A stretch of 64,000 nt of DNA from JAGQOZ01 sp041399205 (GTDB lineage: Bacteria > Planctomycetota > Planctomycetia > Pirellulales > Pirellulaceae): NCBI GenBank assembly GCA_041399205.1, contig JAWKTK010000023.1:62001-126000 (forward strand), written 5' to 3'. The number at the start of each line of letters is the position of its first letter. The first letter of the stretch is position 1. A program made the position numbers and the translations under genes. The notes beneath the pieces were generated by a model that saw nothing but the letters and a program-made list of their open reading frames with translations, was not told where the DNA came from and did not search any database. Positions 40,377 through 49,007 of this stretch are shown in pieces.

Positions 40377-41798
40377 TCAACATAATTTCATCCAACGATT
40401 GTCGGTACGTTTGGTCAGTTTGGATGGGACGTTGGCGGCGATGTCGCCGGTTAGTGCAAATAGTTGATCGACAGTGGCGGTTCGAGCGGCTTCTGCGTAT
40501 GTGCCTGCCTGAAAGGCGAGAACTAGATCGCCAGAATCAAATTCGCGGTCCCCGTTCCAATCTCCATCCGCATAGGTGGAATTGCCAGTGGTGTCGTCTT
40601 CGTATTCGCCAGCCTGAAACACAAGAATCAAGTCGGACGAATCGAATCTGCCGTCGTCGTTCGCATCGCCTACGACTCGATTTTCGAACCACGTCACTTG
40701 GCCGTTTCTAGACGATGCAGAGACAATATCCATGTCACCATCGTTGTCCAAATCCGCGGAAATGACCGTCATAGGTCGATGCAGTAGCGAACTGACCGTG
40801 TATTGCAGAACGAAACGATCTGATGTGCCGCCGTTTTCGTACCACGTAATCGTGTTGGTGTTCATGGCGGCCGAAATCACGTCTAAGTCACCATCTTGGT
40901 CCATGTCCGCGACGTCTAACGAATAGACACCAATGGCGTTTGTGCCGATTGACTGCGGCGCGGCAAAGCCACCCTGGCCGTCATTCGAGTACCATTCGAT
41001 GGTGCCGTCCGTGTAGGATCCGGTGACGATATCCAGGTCTTGGTCGCCGTCCAAGTCCGCGGCGATCACTACAGTTGCTCCATTCGTTGCTGCGGAAATG
41101 ATGTTGGGTGATCCAAATGTTCCGGAGCCATCCACGTTTTCGTACCACGCAATTTTGTTGTCTGCAAAAGACGCGGACAATACATCCAAATCACCATCTC
41201 CGTCCAAATCGGCCGCGACGGCTTTTTCAACATCCGAAGCTTGGTCACTGATAATGTGCTGTGGACCAAATTCGCCACGACCATCCAAGTTTTCGTACCA
41301 GCTGACAAGGCTATCGATTTCGGATGCGACGAGTAGATCTAAATCACCATCACCATCCAAGTCGGCAGCTCGTACCGACTCGGCACCGTCAGCGGTATCA
41401 GTAACCACGTTTTGCGTTCCGAACGTACCGGCACCGTCCAGGTTTTCGTACCAGGCGATTTTGTCGTCCATTAGCGAAGCCGAAATGACATCGACATCAC
41501 CGTCTCCATCGATATCGGCAGCGGTGACCGAATAGGAACCTAGCACTTCGGTCGAAATGACGTTGCGCGAACCAAAGCTTCCCAGGCCGTCTTGGTTAGG
41601 ATACCACGCAATCGAATTGTCGTTATCGGATGCGGTGACAATATCCAGATCGCCATCATTGTCGATGTCGGCTGCAAACACCGACGATGCTTGCGCAGCA
41701 GAATCGCCGACCGCGTTTGCGGCGAACGAGACCACCGCTAGAACTCGACGATCTTCGAGACGTTCGGCGACCAATTTGTATGTTTCGTGTCGTTTCAT
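40377..41798 (-). CDS. FG-GAP/VCBS-repeat surface protein with dockerin-like tail
   Basis: This is an intact 473-residue secreted protein. The start MKRHETYKLVAERLEDRRVLAV carries the LExRxLL-type signature seen at the N-terminus of many planctomycete surface proteins. Seven FG-GAP-like repeats of about 50 residues follow, each with an AADxDGDGDLD calcium loop and ending near IAWYEN; they should fold as a beta propeller. The last 100 residues have two dockerin-like loops (GDANDDGRFDSSDLILVFQ and GDWNGDREFDSGDLVLAFQ). It is probably exported and calcium-stabilised, possibly docking other proteins or glycans. It lies beside the HAF-repeat protein with a similar dockerin region. Confidence 0.85.
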   Translation of the reverse strand: MKRHETYKLVAERLEDRRVLAVVSFAANAVGDSAAQASSVFAADIDNDGDLDIVTASDNDNSIAWYPNQDGLGSFGSRNVISTEVLGSYSVTAADIDGDGDVDVISASLMDDKIAWYENLDGAGTFGTQNVVTDTADGAESVRAADLDGDGDLDLLVASEIDSLVSWYENLDGRGEFGPQHIISDQASDVEKAVAADLDGDGDLDVLSASFADNKIAWYENVDGSGTFGSPNIISAATNGATVVIAADLDGDQDLDIVTGSYTDGTIEWYSNDGQGGFAAPQSIGTNAIGVYSLDVADMDQDGDLDVISAAMNTNTITWYENGGTSDRFVLQYTVSSLLHRPMTVISADLDNDGDMDIVSASSRNGQVTWFENRVVGDANDDGRFDSSDLILVFQAGEYEDDTTGNSTYADGDWNGDREFDSGDLVLAFQAGTYAEAARTATVDQLFALTGDIAANVPSKLTKRTDNRWMKLC

Positions 41799-41835
41799 CA
41801 GATACTCCTTGTTTCAAAAGCGATAAACATATTCT

Positions 41836-41891
41836 GTAGTGAACGCCCTCTGCGGCGTTCGCTACACGGAACGGCACGGAGGCCGTTCCGT
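41836..41891. repeat. Double palindromic element (GTAG-type)
   Basis: A 30-bp palindrome, GTAGTGAACGCC...GGCGTTCGCTAC (41836-41865), is followed directly by a second hairpin, a perfect 10-bp stem ACGGAACGGC/GCCGTTCCGT with a 6-base loop (41866-41891). It lies upstream of one surface protein gene and downstream of another, and could end transcription between them. Confidence 0.75.
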
Positions 41892-41969
41892 ACAATCTTT
41901 TGCCCGTGGTGTTTATTGACTGGCGATCGTCTTAGCAAGGCAATCTGCCGATACCCCGGTGCCCTTCGA

Positions 41970-43411
41970 CTATGCAATTCGAAGCGTGCGTTTCGAGCAG
42001 TACATGCAGACGAGAACGGCTAACATTCGCCACTCGGGAAAGTCCGGTTCTGGCACGAAGCGAAGGCTTTCATTCGAATTCAGATAATAGGGACCCGATT
42101 CGTAGAGCCCGGTCTGCATGGCGGCAACCAGATCTTGTGAATTGAAAAGTCCGTCGCCCTGCGGTCCGAATTGATCGGCCAGCAGGAAGCCGCTATTCGG
42201 AGCGCCGTTCCAGTCACCGTCTTTCCATGTTGCTGATTCACCGGTTCCGTATTTGTGACGACTGAACGCCAAGATCAAGTCCTTGCTGTCAAATTTTCCG
42301 TCTAAGTTGGCATCGCCTGGCTGAATGGGTTCAGCAATACTTTCCACCGGATTAACTTGGTGAGTCAACGTTGCAATCCACGCGCCGCCGGAACCATTTC
42401 CGGCAATAATAGTCCCATCCGCGGAAATGCTGGTGGCTTCCGTCAGGCTCCAATTCGCCAGATCCACGCCTTCCTCAATTAAAACGTCACTCAGGCGTTG
42501 CATGCCATGTTCGGCATTCCAAATGAATGCAATTCGATCCTCTTCGCTCGGCCCCACAACCGACGAACCCACAATGACACTGCCATCGCCGGAGACTGCT
42601 AGTGGTTCGCTAGAAAACAATCCGCCGTCAAGATCGCCCAATCCCAACATGCCGGTTGCCTCGGTCCAGCGAAACGCTTCCATTCCTCGGTCGGATTGGC
42701 TCACTCCAACAACAACATCACCCTTTGAGGAAATCGCAGTCGCACTGCTGAAAAAATCGCCGCCAGGCAAATCTCCCTAGTCCGACACCGTGATCACTGT
42801 CCGTCCAACGAATTGCTTCTGTGCCCAACGCTCGACTTCCCTGACCAACAAGGACCCGGCCGTCGCTGGACAGATCGGTTGCTCGAGTAAAAACGCCACC
42901 GCCGACGATACCACCGGCAAGCGTACCGATGTCATTCATGCCGGTTGATTCGCTCCAACGGAACGCTCGCCCAGCGGTTTCGCCAACAATCATATTGGCA
43001 TCATCCGAAATGGCATGTGCGAAACTCGGCACCGCGGCGTTTAACAGTGTGCGGGCTCCCATAGCCGGTTGAACGAAGGTGACGCCCAGTTGTTGCACCG
43101 CAGTACAGTCCCAACAACCGGTTAACCGCGAACCGTTGCCAGAGATATCCGTAACGATTCCAGGGCCTAAGCGGTTGATGCCATCGTCAAGACTCCAAAG
43201 AAATGACTCAACGCCATCGGCGGTTTCAAGTGTGCCGACGACGGCCGATCCGTTGTTGGCCATTCCCGTTATGCGACTGTTCGTGCCGGCGAACGTAGAT
43301 TCGATTCCAACAAACGTTTGGCCCAACACAAGGTTTGAATCGGCCAAGGCGGCAACCGAGAGTGTGGCCAAAAGTATTCGCCAAGTGCGACAGTTTCCTG
43401 GTAAGTAACAT
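41970..43411 (-). CDS. HAF-repeat secreted protein with dockerin region and PEP-CTERM-like tail
   Basis: ATG 43411 has an ideal AAGGAG site and starts MLLTRKLSHL. The frame must then shift to give the signal peptide core RILLATLSVAALADSNLVLGQ. HAF-type repeats of about 45 residues follow (for example ISDDANMIVGETAGRAFRWS, GTLAGGIVGGG, AISSKGDVVVGVSQSDRGME and AVSGDGSVIVGSSV), predicted to form a beta propeller. A second frameshift lies near 42770. The C-terminal part has dockerin-like loops (PGDANLDGKFDSKDLILAF, GDGLFNSQDLVAAM). It ends VPEPDFPEWRMLAVLVC with a short basic tail, which resembles a PEP-CTERM exosortase signal. PEP-CTERM proteins often accompany exopolysaccharide loci, as here. 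Confidence 0.75.
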
Positions 43412-43423
43412 CGTTTTGACTCC

Positions 43424-44273
43424 TTAAATTGGACGAATGATCGAGTCACAAGGTCGTGGATTGGTCTCGGCAGCACGCCGGGAAGAACAAGAATCTTTGG
43501 GTTTTGACCACACCTGCCACGGTGCTTCTCCTTTGGCGTGCATGTCGTCCAAAAGCTTCTTGTCCTTGAACGTATCCATGCAGGCCCAAAAACCGTTGTG
43601 ACAGAAGGAAGTCAATCGTGCTTCTTCGATCAAGCGGCTGAAATGGTTGATAGACTAAGTCTTCGCCATCATGGAGATAGTTGAAAATTTCGTTCCGAAA
43701 GACAAAGAACCCTCCGTTAATTAGCAGCCCTGAATTGCCAATTTCGTCAATGGAATCAACATGACTGTTGGCATTTACCTTGACCACGTGAAAGCTCTGC
43801 TGAGGCTTTACGGCAAGAAATGCCGCCACCGCATCCGATCCATTCAATTGGGCTATCAGTCTTGGTAAGGGAAAATCGGTGAGATTGTCACTGTAGTTGG
43901 CCAGAAAGGTTTCGTCGTCCTCCAGGTACTCTCTGACTTGTCTTAGTCGTTGACCGATGTTGGCGTTAATTCCTGTGTCCACAAACGTAATTCGCCAGTC
44001 AGCCATATCGGAGTTAAGCAGTGTGAAGTCGCGTCCTCCGTTTTCCATAACAAAGTCGTTCGAACCGAATTCGCTATAGTTCAGAAAATAGTCTTTGATG
44101 ACATCCCCTTTGTAGCCCAAGCACAAGATGAAGTCGGTGTGCCCAAAGTGCGAATAATATTTCATCAAATGCCACAGAATAGGTCGGTAGCCGATTTTTA
44201 CCATTGGTTTTGGCGTGTCATTGCTGTCGCGAATGCGCAGTCCAAGTCCGCCGCAGAAGAGTACGACTTTCAT
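43424..44273 (-). CDS. rfbF: Glucose-1-phosphate cytidylyltransferase, one frameshift
   Basis: This enzyme makes CDP-glucose from CTP and glucose 1-phosphate, the first step to CDP-linked deoxysugars. The start MKVVLFCGGLGLRIRDSND is followed by PKPMVKIGYRPILWHLMKYY, which carries the pyrophosphorylase signature. GFFVFRNEIFNYL, GEDLVYQPFQPL and the characteristic end MHAKGEAPWQVWSKP follow. A frameshift near 43625 joins the two frames. A GAGGAT site precedes ATG 44273. The next step, CDP-glucose 4,6-dehydratase (rfbG), usually adjacent, is not in the window. The C-methyltransferase-like genes upstream suggest a branched CDP-sugar. Confidence 0.85.
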
Positions 44274-44383
44274 GATTTTTTATCCTCAAGACGGGGCGAA
44301 AGCGATAAAGAGACCACACCTGATGAAACGCGTTTGCGATCGTGGCAGGACGACGATTTCACAGGAGGAAACGAGTGTACGGT

Positions 44384-45613
44384 TCAGACAATTCGTGGTT
44401 CCGGTACCGGGATAATGAACTTACCACCTCGGCTGCGATATTCCGCTTGCTGGCGCAGCACATCATCGGTGTAGTTCCAAGCCAACAACAGCACGTAGTC
44501 AGGCATGTCATCCAGCAATTTTCGAGGATCGTGGATTTGCAAATGATTCCCGGCGGTGTACCAACCATGTTTGTGTTGATTCACGTCGACAGCAAAATCC
44601 AGTAGGTCAGAATCAATGCCTACGTAATTCAGCAGAGTAGTCGCCATGCCGCCGGCAGCTCCATATGCGGCGAGCCGTTTTCCTTGTTCCTTCAGAGTTT
44701 GCAACATGGTCAGCAACGCGTGCTTTACGCTTTGAACTTGTTCGGCAAAGCGTTGGTAGTATTCCAGTTGACCTACTCCGTTTGCTGATTCTCGGGCCAT
44801 TAGATTGATGACCGACCAGTCAGGTTCTCCTTGATGTTCCACAAGAATTCGAAGCGAACCGCCGAAGGTTGGAATTTGATCAACATGTGTGATCGTTAGG
44901 TTGGCTTGGCTCAATACCGAGTCAAGTGACATCAGCGAAAAGTAATTGGTATTCTGGTGAAAGAGGTTATCAAAAGCGCAACGTTCCACTGTTTTCACGA
45001 TGTATGGGACTTCGATCACGGCCACGCCATTCGGGGCCAGCATTGATTGCACAGCATCGGCAAAATCGACGGGGTCTGGCGCCAGATTGAAGACATTGTT
45101 TGCCAACAAGACGTCTGCCTTAACCCCGTCTTGCGCCAATGACCGTGCTAAGTCGCGATTGAATAGACTGCACATGGTGGGAACGCCAGACTGACGAGCG
45201 AATTCGGCCGGACCTTCGGCAGGATCGATACCTAGTACTGGAATTCCCTGTTCTGCAAAATGCTTGAGCATATAGCCGTCATTGCTGGCCGCTTCGACGA
45301 CCAAGCTTCGCTCGTTCAACGCGTGCGAGGCCATAATATGCCGAGCGCTGTCCTGAAAATGCCGAACCAAGCCAGGCGACAACGATGTGTAGTAAACATA
45401 GTCCTTTCGATATAGAACGTCGGGATCCACGGTCTCGCTTGTCTGTACCAATGTACAATCGGGGCAGAACATGATGTCCAACGAATATAGAGCGTCGGGA
45501 CGATCTAAGTCTTCTTCGCGAAGCAGTCGTTCGGCAAGCGGTAGCTGTCCGTAGGACAAGATCAGTTTCAAATCAGCGCCGCAGGCGCGGCACGGAACGT
45601 AAGTGCCAGTCAT
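44384..45613 (-). CDS. Sugar C-methyltransferase-family protein with altered active site
   Basis: An intact protein of about 409 residues with the three parts of the NDP-sugar C-methyltransferase family. The N-terminal zinc domain has CRACG and CPDCTL. The SAM-binding core includes VVEAASNDGYMLKHFAEQGI and GIDP. The C-terminal Methyltransf_14-type domain contains AAYGAAGGMATTLLNYVGID. Relatives such as TcaB9 and TylC3 methylate C-3 of keto sugars and carry a Y-x-E-H motif in the active site. Here that position reads F-H-Q-N (44951-44962), changing all three key residues. It may have lost methylation or act differently. ATG 45613 (AGGTG site) is preferred over GTG 45622. It lies 110 bases upstream of rfbF. 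Confidence 0.8.
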   Translation of the reverse strand: MTGTYVPCRACGADLKLILSYGQLPLAERLLREEDLDRPDALYSLDIMFCPDCTLVQTSETVDPDVLYRKDYVYYTSLSPGLVRHFQDSARHIMASHALNERSLVVEAASNDGYMLKHFAEQGIPVLGIDPAEGPAEFARQSGVPTMCSLFNRDLARSLAQDGVKADVLLANNVFNLAPDPVDFADAVQSMLAPNGVAVIEVPYIVKTVERCAFDNLFHQNTNYFSLMSLDSVLSQANLTITHVDQIPTFGGSLRILVEHQGEPDWSVINLMARESANGVGQLEYYQRFAEQVQSVKHALLTMLQTLKEQGKRLAAYGAAGGMATTLLNYVGIDSDLLDFAVDVNQHKHGWYTAGNHLQIHDPRKLLDDMPDYVLLLAWNYTDDVLRQQAEYRSRGGKFIIPVPEPRIV

Positions 45614-45680
45614 ATGTGTCACCTAACAAGAAATTGACAGAAATTGGTCAAAGAGAACGCCATGCGGCACTCAGCGCCGC

Positions 45681-46340
45681 TCAGTCAGTGGAAGCAACCA
45701 CCAGTTTTCGCGAATAGAATGCTTCCGCGTAGTGCGACCCGGTTTCCATTCCTCGCAAACGCAGCAGCGAATACAATGTGTCCCGAGTGAACCAATGTTT
45801 GGTTGTTTGACTGGTGAAGTGATTGATTGCTAAATGCACTTTCGATTCGCAAACGGATTTGTTTAGGGCCACGTACATATTTGGTTGTCCCAAGTCTCCG
45901 TCGTACTTGGGGATTTCGTACTCCAAAATGGAATGAGCGCGAAACGTATTCCAAGTCAAATCGCTCACGACGCGGTGATCCTGATGTCGGTCGTCTCGGT
46001 AATGGGTCAGAATTAAATCCGGATCGATCTCCCTTTTGAGCGTTTCAAAAAAATCCTTGATCTGTTCGCCTTGATAAGGGAAGTATCCGTCGCGAAACGT
46101 TTCCACGAGTATTCGCTTTTCGAGTACGGTCGATAGATAAGCGGTCGCGCTGGACTTGGCTTCGGCCGCGCGTTGAACGTTACCACTTAGCACGACCCAG
46201 ACGACCGACGCCGTAGGATGACATTGCAACAGTCGTTGAATCGTACCACCTGCGCCGATCTCAATATCGTCGGGATGGGCACCCAGGAATAGAAACCGAG
46301 GAGACTTTACGGGCGTGCGTCGAAACAGAAAATCAAACAT
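45681..46340 (-). CDS. PIG-L/LmbE-family N-deacetylase
   Basis: An intact 219-residue metal-dependent deacetylase. The zinc site AHPDDIEIGAGG (His22, Asp25) near the N-terminus and the second motif HQDHRVVSD (His119, Asp121, His122) are complete. The family removes acetyl groups from N-acetylglucosamine-type moieties. Its place between two sugar C-methyltransferase genes suggests it deacetylates a HexNAc nucleotide sugar or lipid-linked precursor in this polysaccharide pathway. There is no signal peptide, so it should be cytoplasmic. Confidence 0.87.
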   Translation of the reverse strand: MFDFLFRRTPVKSPRFLFLGAHPDDIEIGAGGTIQRLLQCHPTASVVWVVLSGNVQRAAEAKSSATAYLSTVLEKRILVETFRDGYFPYQGEQIKDFFETLKREIDPDLILTHYRDDRHQDHRVVSDLTWNTFRAHSILEYEIPKYDGDLGQPNMYVALNKSVCESKVHLAINHFTSQTTKHWFTRDTLYSLLRLRGMETGSHYAEAFYSRKLVVASTD

Positions 46341-46396
46341 GAGAATTATTCAGTCTTCTGGATTGATAGTTTTGATTGCATGTCGACGTCCACACG

Positions 46397-47635
46397 TTAG
46401 TCGAGTACCGCGAGTTCCGGGATTGGAATGACGAACTTGCCACCCCAGTCGCGAATGTACGCCATCTGCGACATGATTTCGTCCTTCAAGTTCCATGGCA
46501 GAATGAAAAGGTAGTCAGGCCGAGTCTGTTTGATTGCATCGGGATGTCGAATGGGAATGTGCGTTCCAGGCAGAAATTTTCCTTGCTTGTGAGGACTGCG
46601 GTCGACGGTGTAGTCTAGAAAATCGGTGCGGATGCCGCAGTAGTTCAACAGCGTGTTGCCCTTTCCCGGAGCTCCGTAGCCAACGACTGACTTTCCCGTG
46701 TTTTTCGCATCAATCAAAAAACTCAGCAGCCGACGCTTCGTCGCTTCCACTTGGCGATGAAATCCATCGTAATAGGAAATCGACTCCATCCCTGCTTGTG
46801 TCTCTACCATTTTCAGGCGTTCCACATTTGGAGCGGTTATCTCGGAAGCGTTCGCACTATGTGTCACAAAAATTCGTAGTGAACCACCGTGGCTCCACAA
46901 TTCCTGCACGTCAAAAATCTTGAGTTCGTGTCGCGCGAAGATTTTTTCGACGGCCAAAAACGAAAAGTAGGAAAAATGTTCGTGATAAATGGTGTCAAAT
47001 TGGTTTTCTGCAACCAAACGCATTAGATGAGGAAATTCAATCGTGGCAACTCCGTGCGGTTTCAACAGCGTACGGATCCCCTGAACGAAACTGTTTAGCT
47101 CGTGTACGTGAGCCAAAACGTTGTTGGCGACCAATAGATCGGCTTGTTGTCCTTCGTCTCTAAGTTCTCGAGCAATCTGGTTGTCGAAAAACGCGACTCG
47201 AGTGTTCACACCCTTTTGAAGGGCAACTTGGGCGACGTTCGCGGCAGGCTCGATTCCAAGTACCGGAATACCCTTCGCGACGAAAAACTGTAGCAAATAG
47301 CCATCATTGCTGGCGAGTTCTAAAACCAGTGAATTTCCGTCCAGTGGCAATCGTTCGCAGATGTCGTTGACGTATGACTTGGCGTGTTCGACCCACGCAT
47401 CCGAGTAGGAGGAAAAGTATGCATAGTCTGAAAATATTTCGGTTGGACTGACATATTGCTGCAATTGAACTAACAGGCATTGGTCGCAAACATAGGCGCA
47501 CAACGGATAAAACGGTTCCATGTGATTTAGTTGATGCTGGGCAAGATAACTTTCACATAGCGGCGACATGCCCAAATCGACAAAGACATGATTTAACGGC
47601 TTTTGGCAAAACCGACATTGGTTCTGGTCTGACAT
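46397..47635 (-). CDS. Sugar C-methyltransferase (Methyltransf_13/14 type)
   Basis: An intact 412-residue protein related to NDP-sugar 3-C-methyltransferases. The N-terminal zinc domain has CRFCQ and CDQCLL. The SAM-binding core has LVLELASNDGYLLQFFVAKG and GIEPAANV. The catalytic Y-H-E-H motif is intact in TIYHEHFSYFS (46976-46987), unlike the neighbouring paralogue. The C-terminal domain contains GYGAPGKGNTLLNYCGI and DRSPHKQGKFLPGTHI. It should transfer a methyl group from SAM to a ketosugar carbon. The gene lies 56 bases upstream of the PIG-L gene and is probably in one operon with it. Confidence 0.85.
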   Translation of the reverse strand: MSDQNQCRFCQKPLNHVFVDLGMSPLCESYLAQHQLNHMEPFYPLCAYVCDQCLLVQLQQYVSPTEIFSDYAYFSSYSDAWVEHAKSYVNDICERLPLDGNSLVLELASNDGYLLQFFVAKGIPVLGIEPAANVAQVALQKGVNTRVAFFDNQIARELRDEGQQADLLVANNVLAHVHELNSFVQGIRTLLKPHGVATIEFPHLMRLVAENQFDTIYHEHFSYFSFLAVEKIFARHELKIFDVQELWSHGGSLRIFVTHSANASEITAPNVERLKMVETQAGMESISYYDGFHRQVEATKRRLLSFLIDAKNTGKSVVGYGAPGKGNTLLNYCGIRTDFLDYTVDRSPHKQGKFLPGTHIPIRHPDAIKQTRPDYLFILPWNLKDEIMSQMAYIRDWGGKFVIPIPELAVLD

Positions 47636-47699
47636 GTACGAAATTCCTTAATAGAAGATTGGGAGAATATAGAATTGGAATCTCATGAGCGGCCTGACT

Positions 47700-48914
47700 T
47701 CAGGCGACTAACAGCTCACCGCAAATTCGGCGAACTTGAAGTAGATGCGCGACTTCGTCTGCATAGATTGGATTCAGAAGCAATATCAAACTGGGGTTAA
47801 TCTCATTCAGTTGGTCGACGGACATGACCGGATGCCCCGTACCGCCGATGAATTTGCCGTGTTTGTGCGGGTTCATATCAACAGTGCTGTGCACCATCGT
47901 GGGGTCGTCTAGCGAATTTAGAAAACTGACCGTGCGTGCGCCCGGCTCCCCACACGACTACTCGACCACCTCGCTGGCATTGATCGATTAAGACATCGCG
48001 TAAACGCTGTTGACGGTCATCCGTTTGTTCGACAAATTGCTCGACACAACTTCGGATGGCTTGAAGCGAATTCGTCGAAAGCCCTTTGCGGGGGCCGTAT
48101 GAATTCGATGCTGCCGCTGGGGTGGCTTCAATTCCTAAGAATTGGCCATCATAGTCTTCAGTCAATTTTTGGACATCAAAACCACAGTCCTGAAAGAGCC
48201 AAACGAAGGACGCTGGCGAGTAATACGCGCAGTGTTCATAAATGATTGTCCAAGGTACGCCCGACTCCAATGCACACATCATGTTGGGCACCTCGAAGTA
48301 GACGCCCGTGTGCCGCGAACCGATTGCCAATCGTAATTGAGCAAGAAATTCGTGCGGTGCCGAAATATGTTCAAGTACCTGTCGGCATACCACAAAGTCA
48401 ACGTCGTCGTCGAATTGACCAGAGAACGCTTCTGGCAAGTTTTACACGTCCTATCTGTGCTGATTGCTTTAGGCTGGGATCAAAGCCTAGTCCCCAATTA
48501 TTGCCCAGTCGACATAGGTGGCGAAGAAATTGGCCATTGCCACAACCGATTTCGACGATTTGTTTGCGACGCAAGTTATGCTCGTCCACCAATCGTTTGG
48601 CGAGCGACTGTGAGAAGTGGCGAAATACGCTGGAGTGGTCTAACGCATTGTCATAGGGTTGTTCATAACTCAGCAGCGACGGATCATACAGCGTGTTGGT
48701 TATTAATCCGCAATAGTGGCACAGAGCCAAACGGATGTCGCCCTTTGGGCAGTGAATCGCATCGTGGCGATTGTCCCACAGGGCCCCAATATGCACAGGG
48801 ATCTGTTGCATGAAAAAATGGATCTAGTTTCTTCGAACCACAAGCAATGCAACGTGGTTCCATTTTCTTAGACGTTCGTGTTTTGGTTGCGTTTATCGCA
48901 TGTGTTCGGGTCAT
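47700..48914 (-). CDS. Third sugar methyltransferase-like protein, frameshifted
   Basis: This is the same family in pieces. The N-terminal zinc domain has CIACGSKK and CHYCGL. The SAM core is QIVEIGCGNGQFLRHLCRLG, with FVVCRQVLEHI and YFEVPN. The active-site region is IIYEHCAYYSPAS, with the E-H pair kept. A C-terminal domain includes VVWGAG and TVDMNPHKHGKFIGGTGHPV. Frameshifts lie near 48800, 48430 and 47890. It starts at ATG 48914 behind a GAGGA site, or possibly at ATG 48863. It is the most diverged of the three paralogues, closer to the branch often annotated as SAM-dependent methyltransferase in O-antigen clusters. Confidence 0.75.
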
Positions 48915-49007
48915 GTCTTCCTCACAGACTCGTTATTTAGAAACAAAAAGATTGAGACGAAAAGTGTTCCATAAAATCTTGGTCGATCCAGGGAAGTCTC
49001 GGAATCG

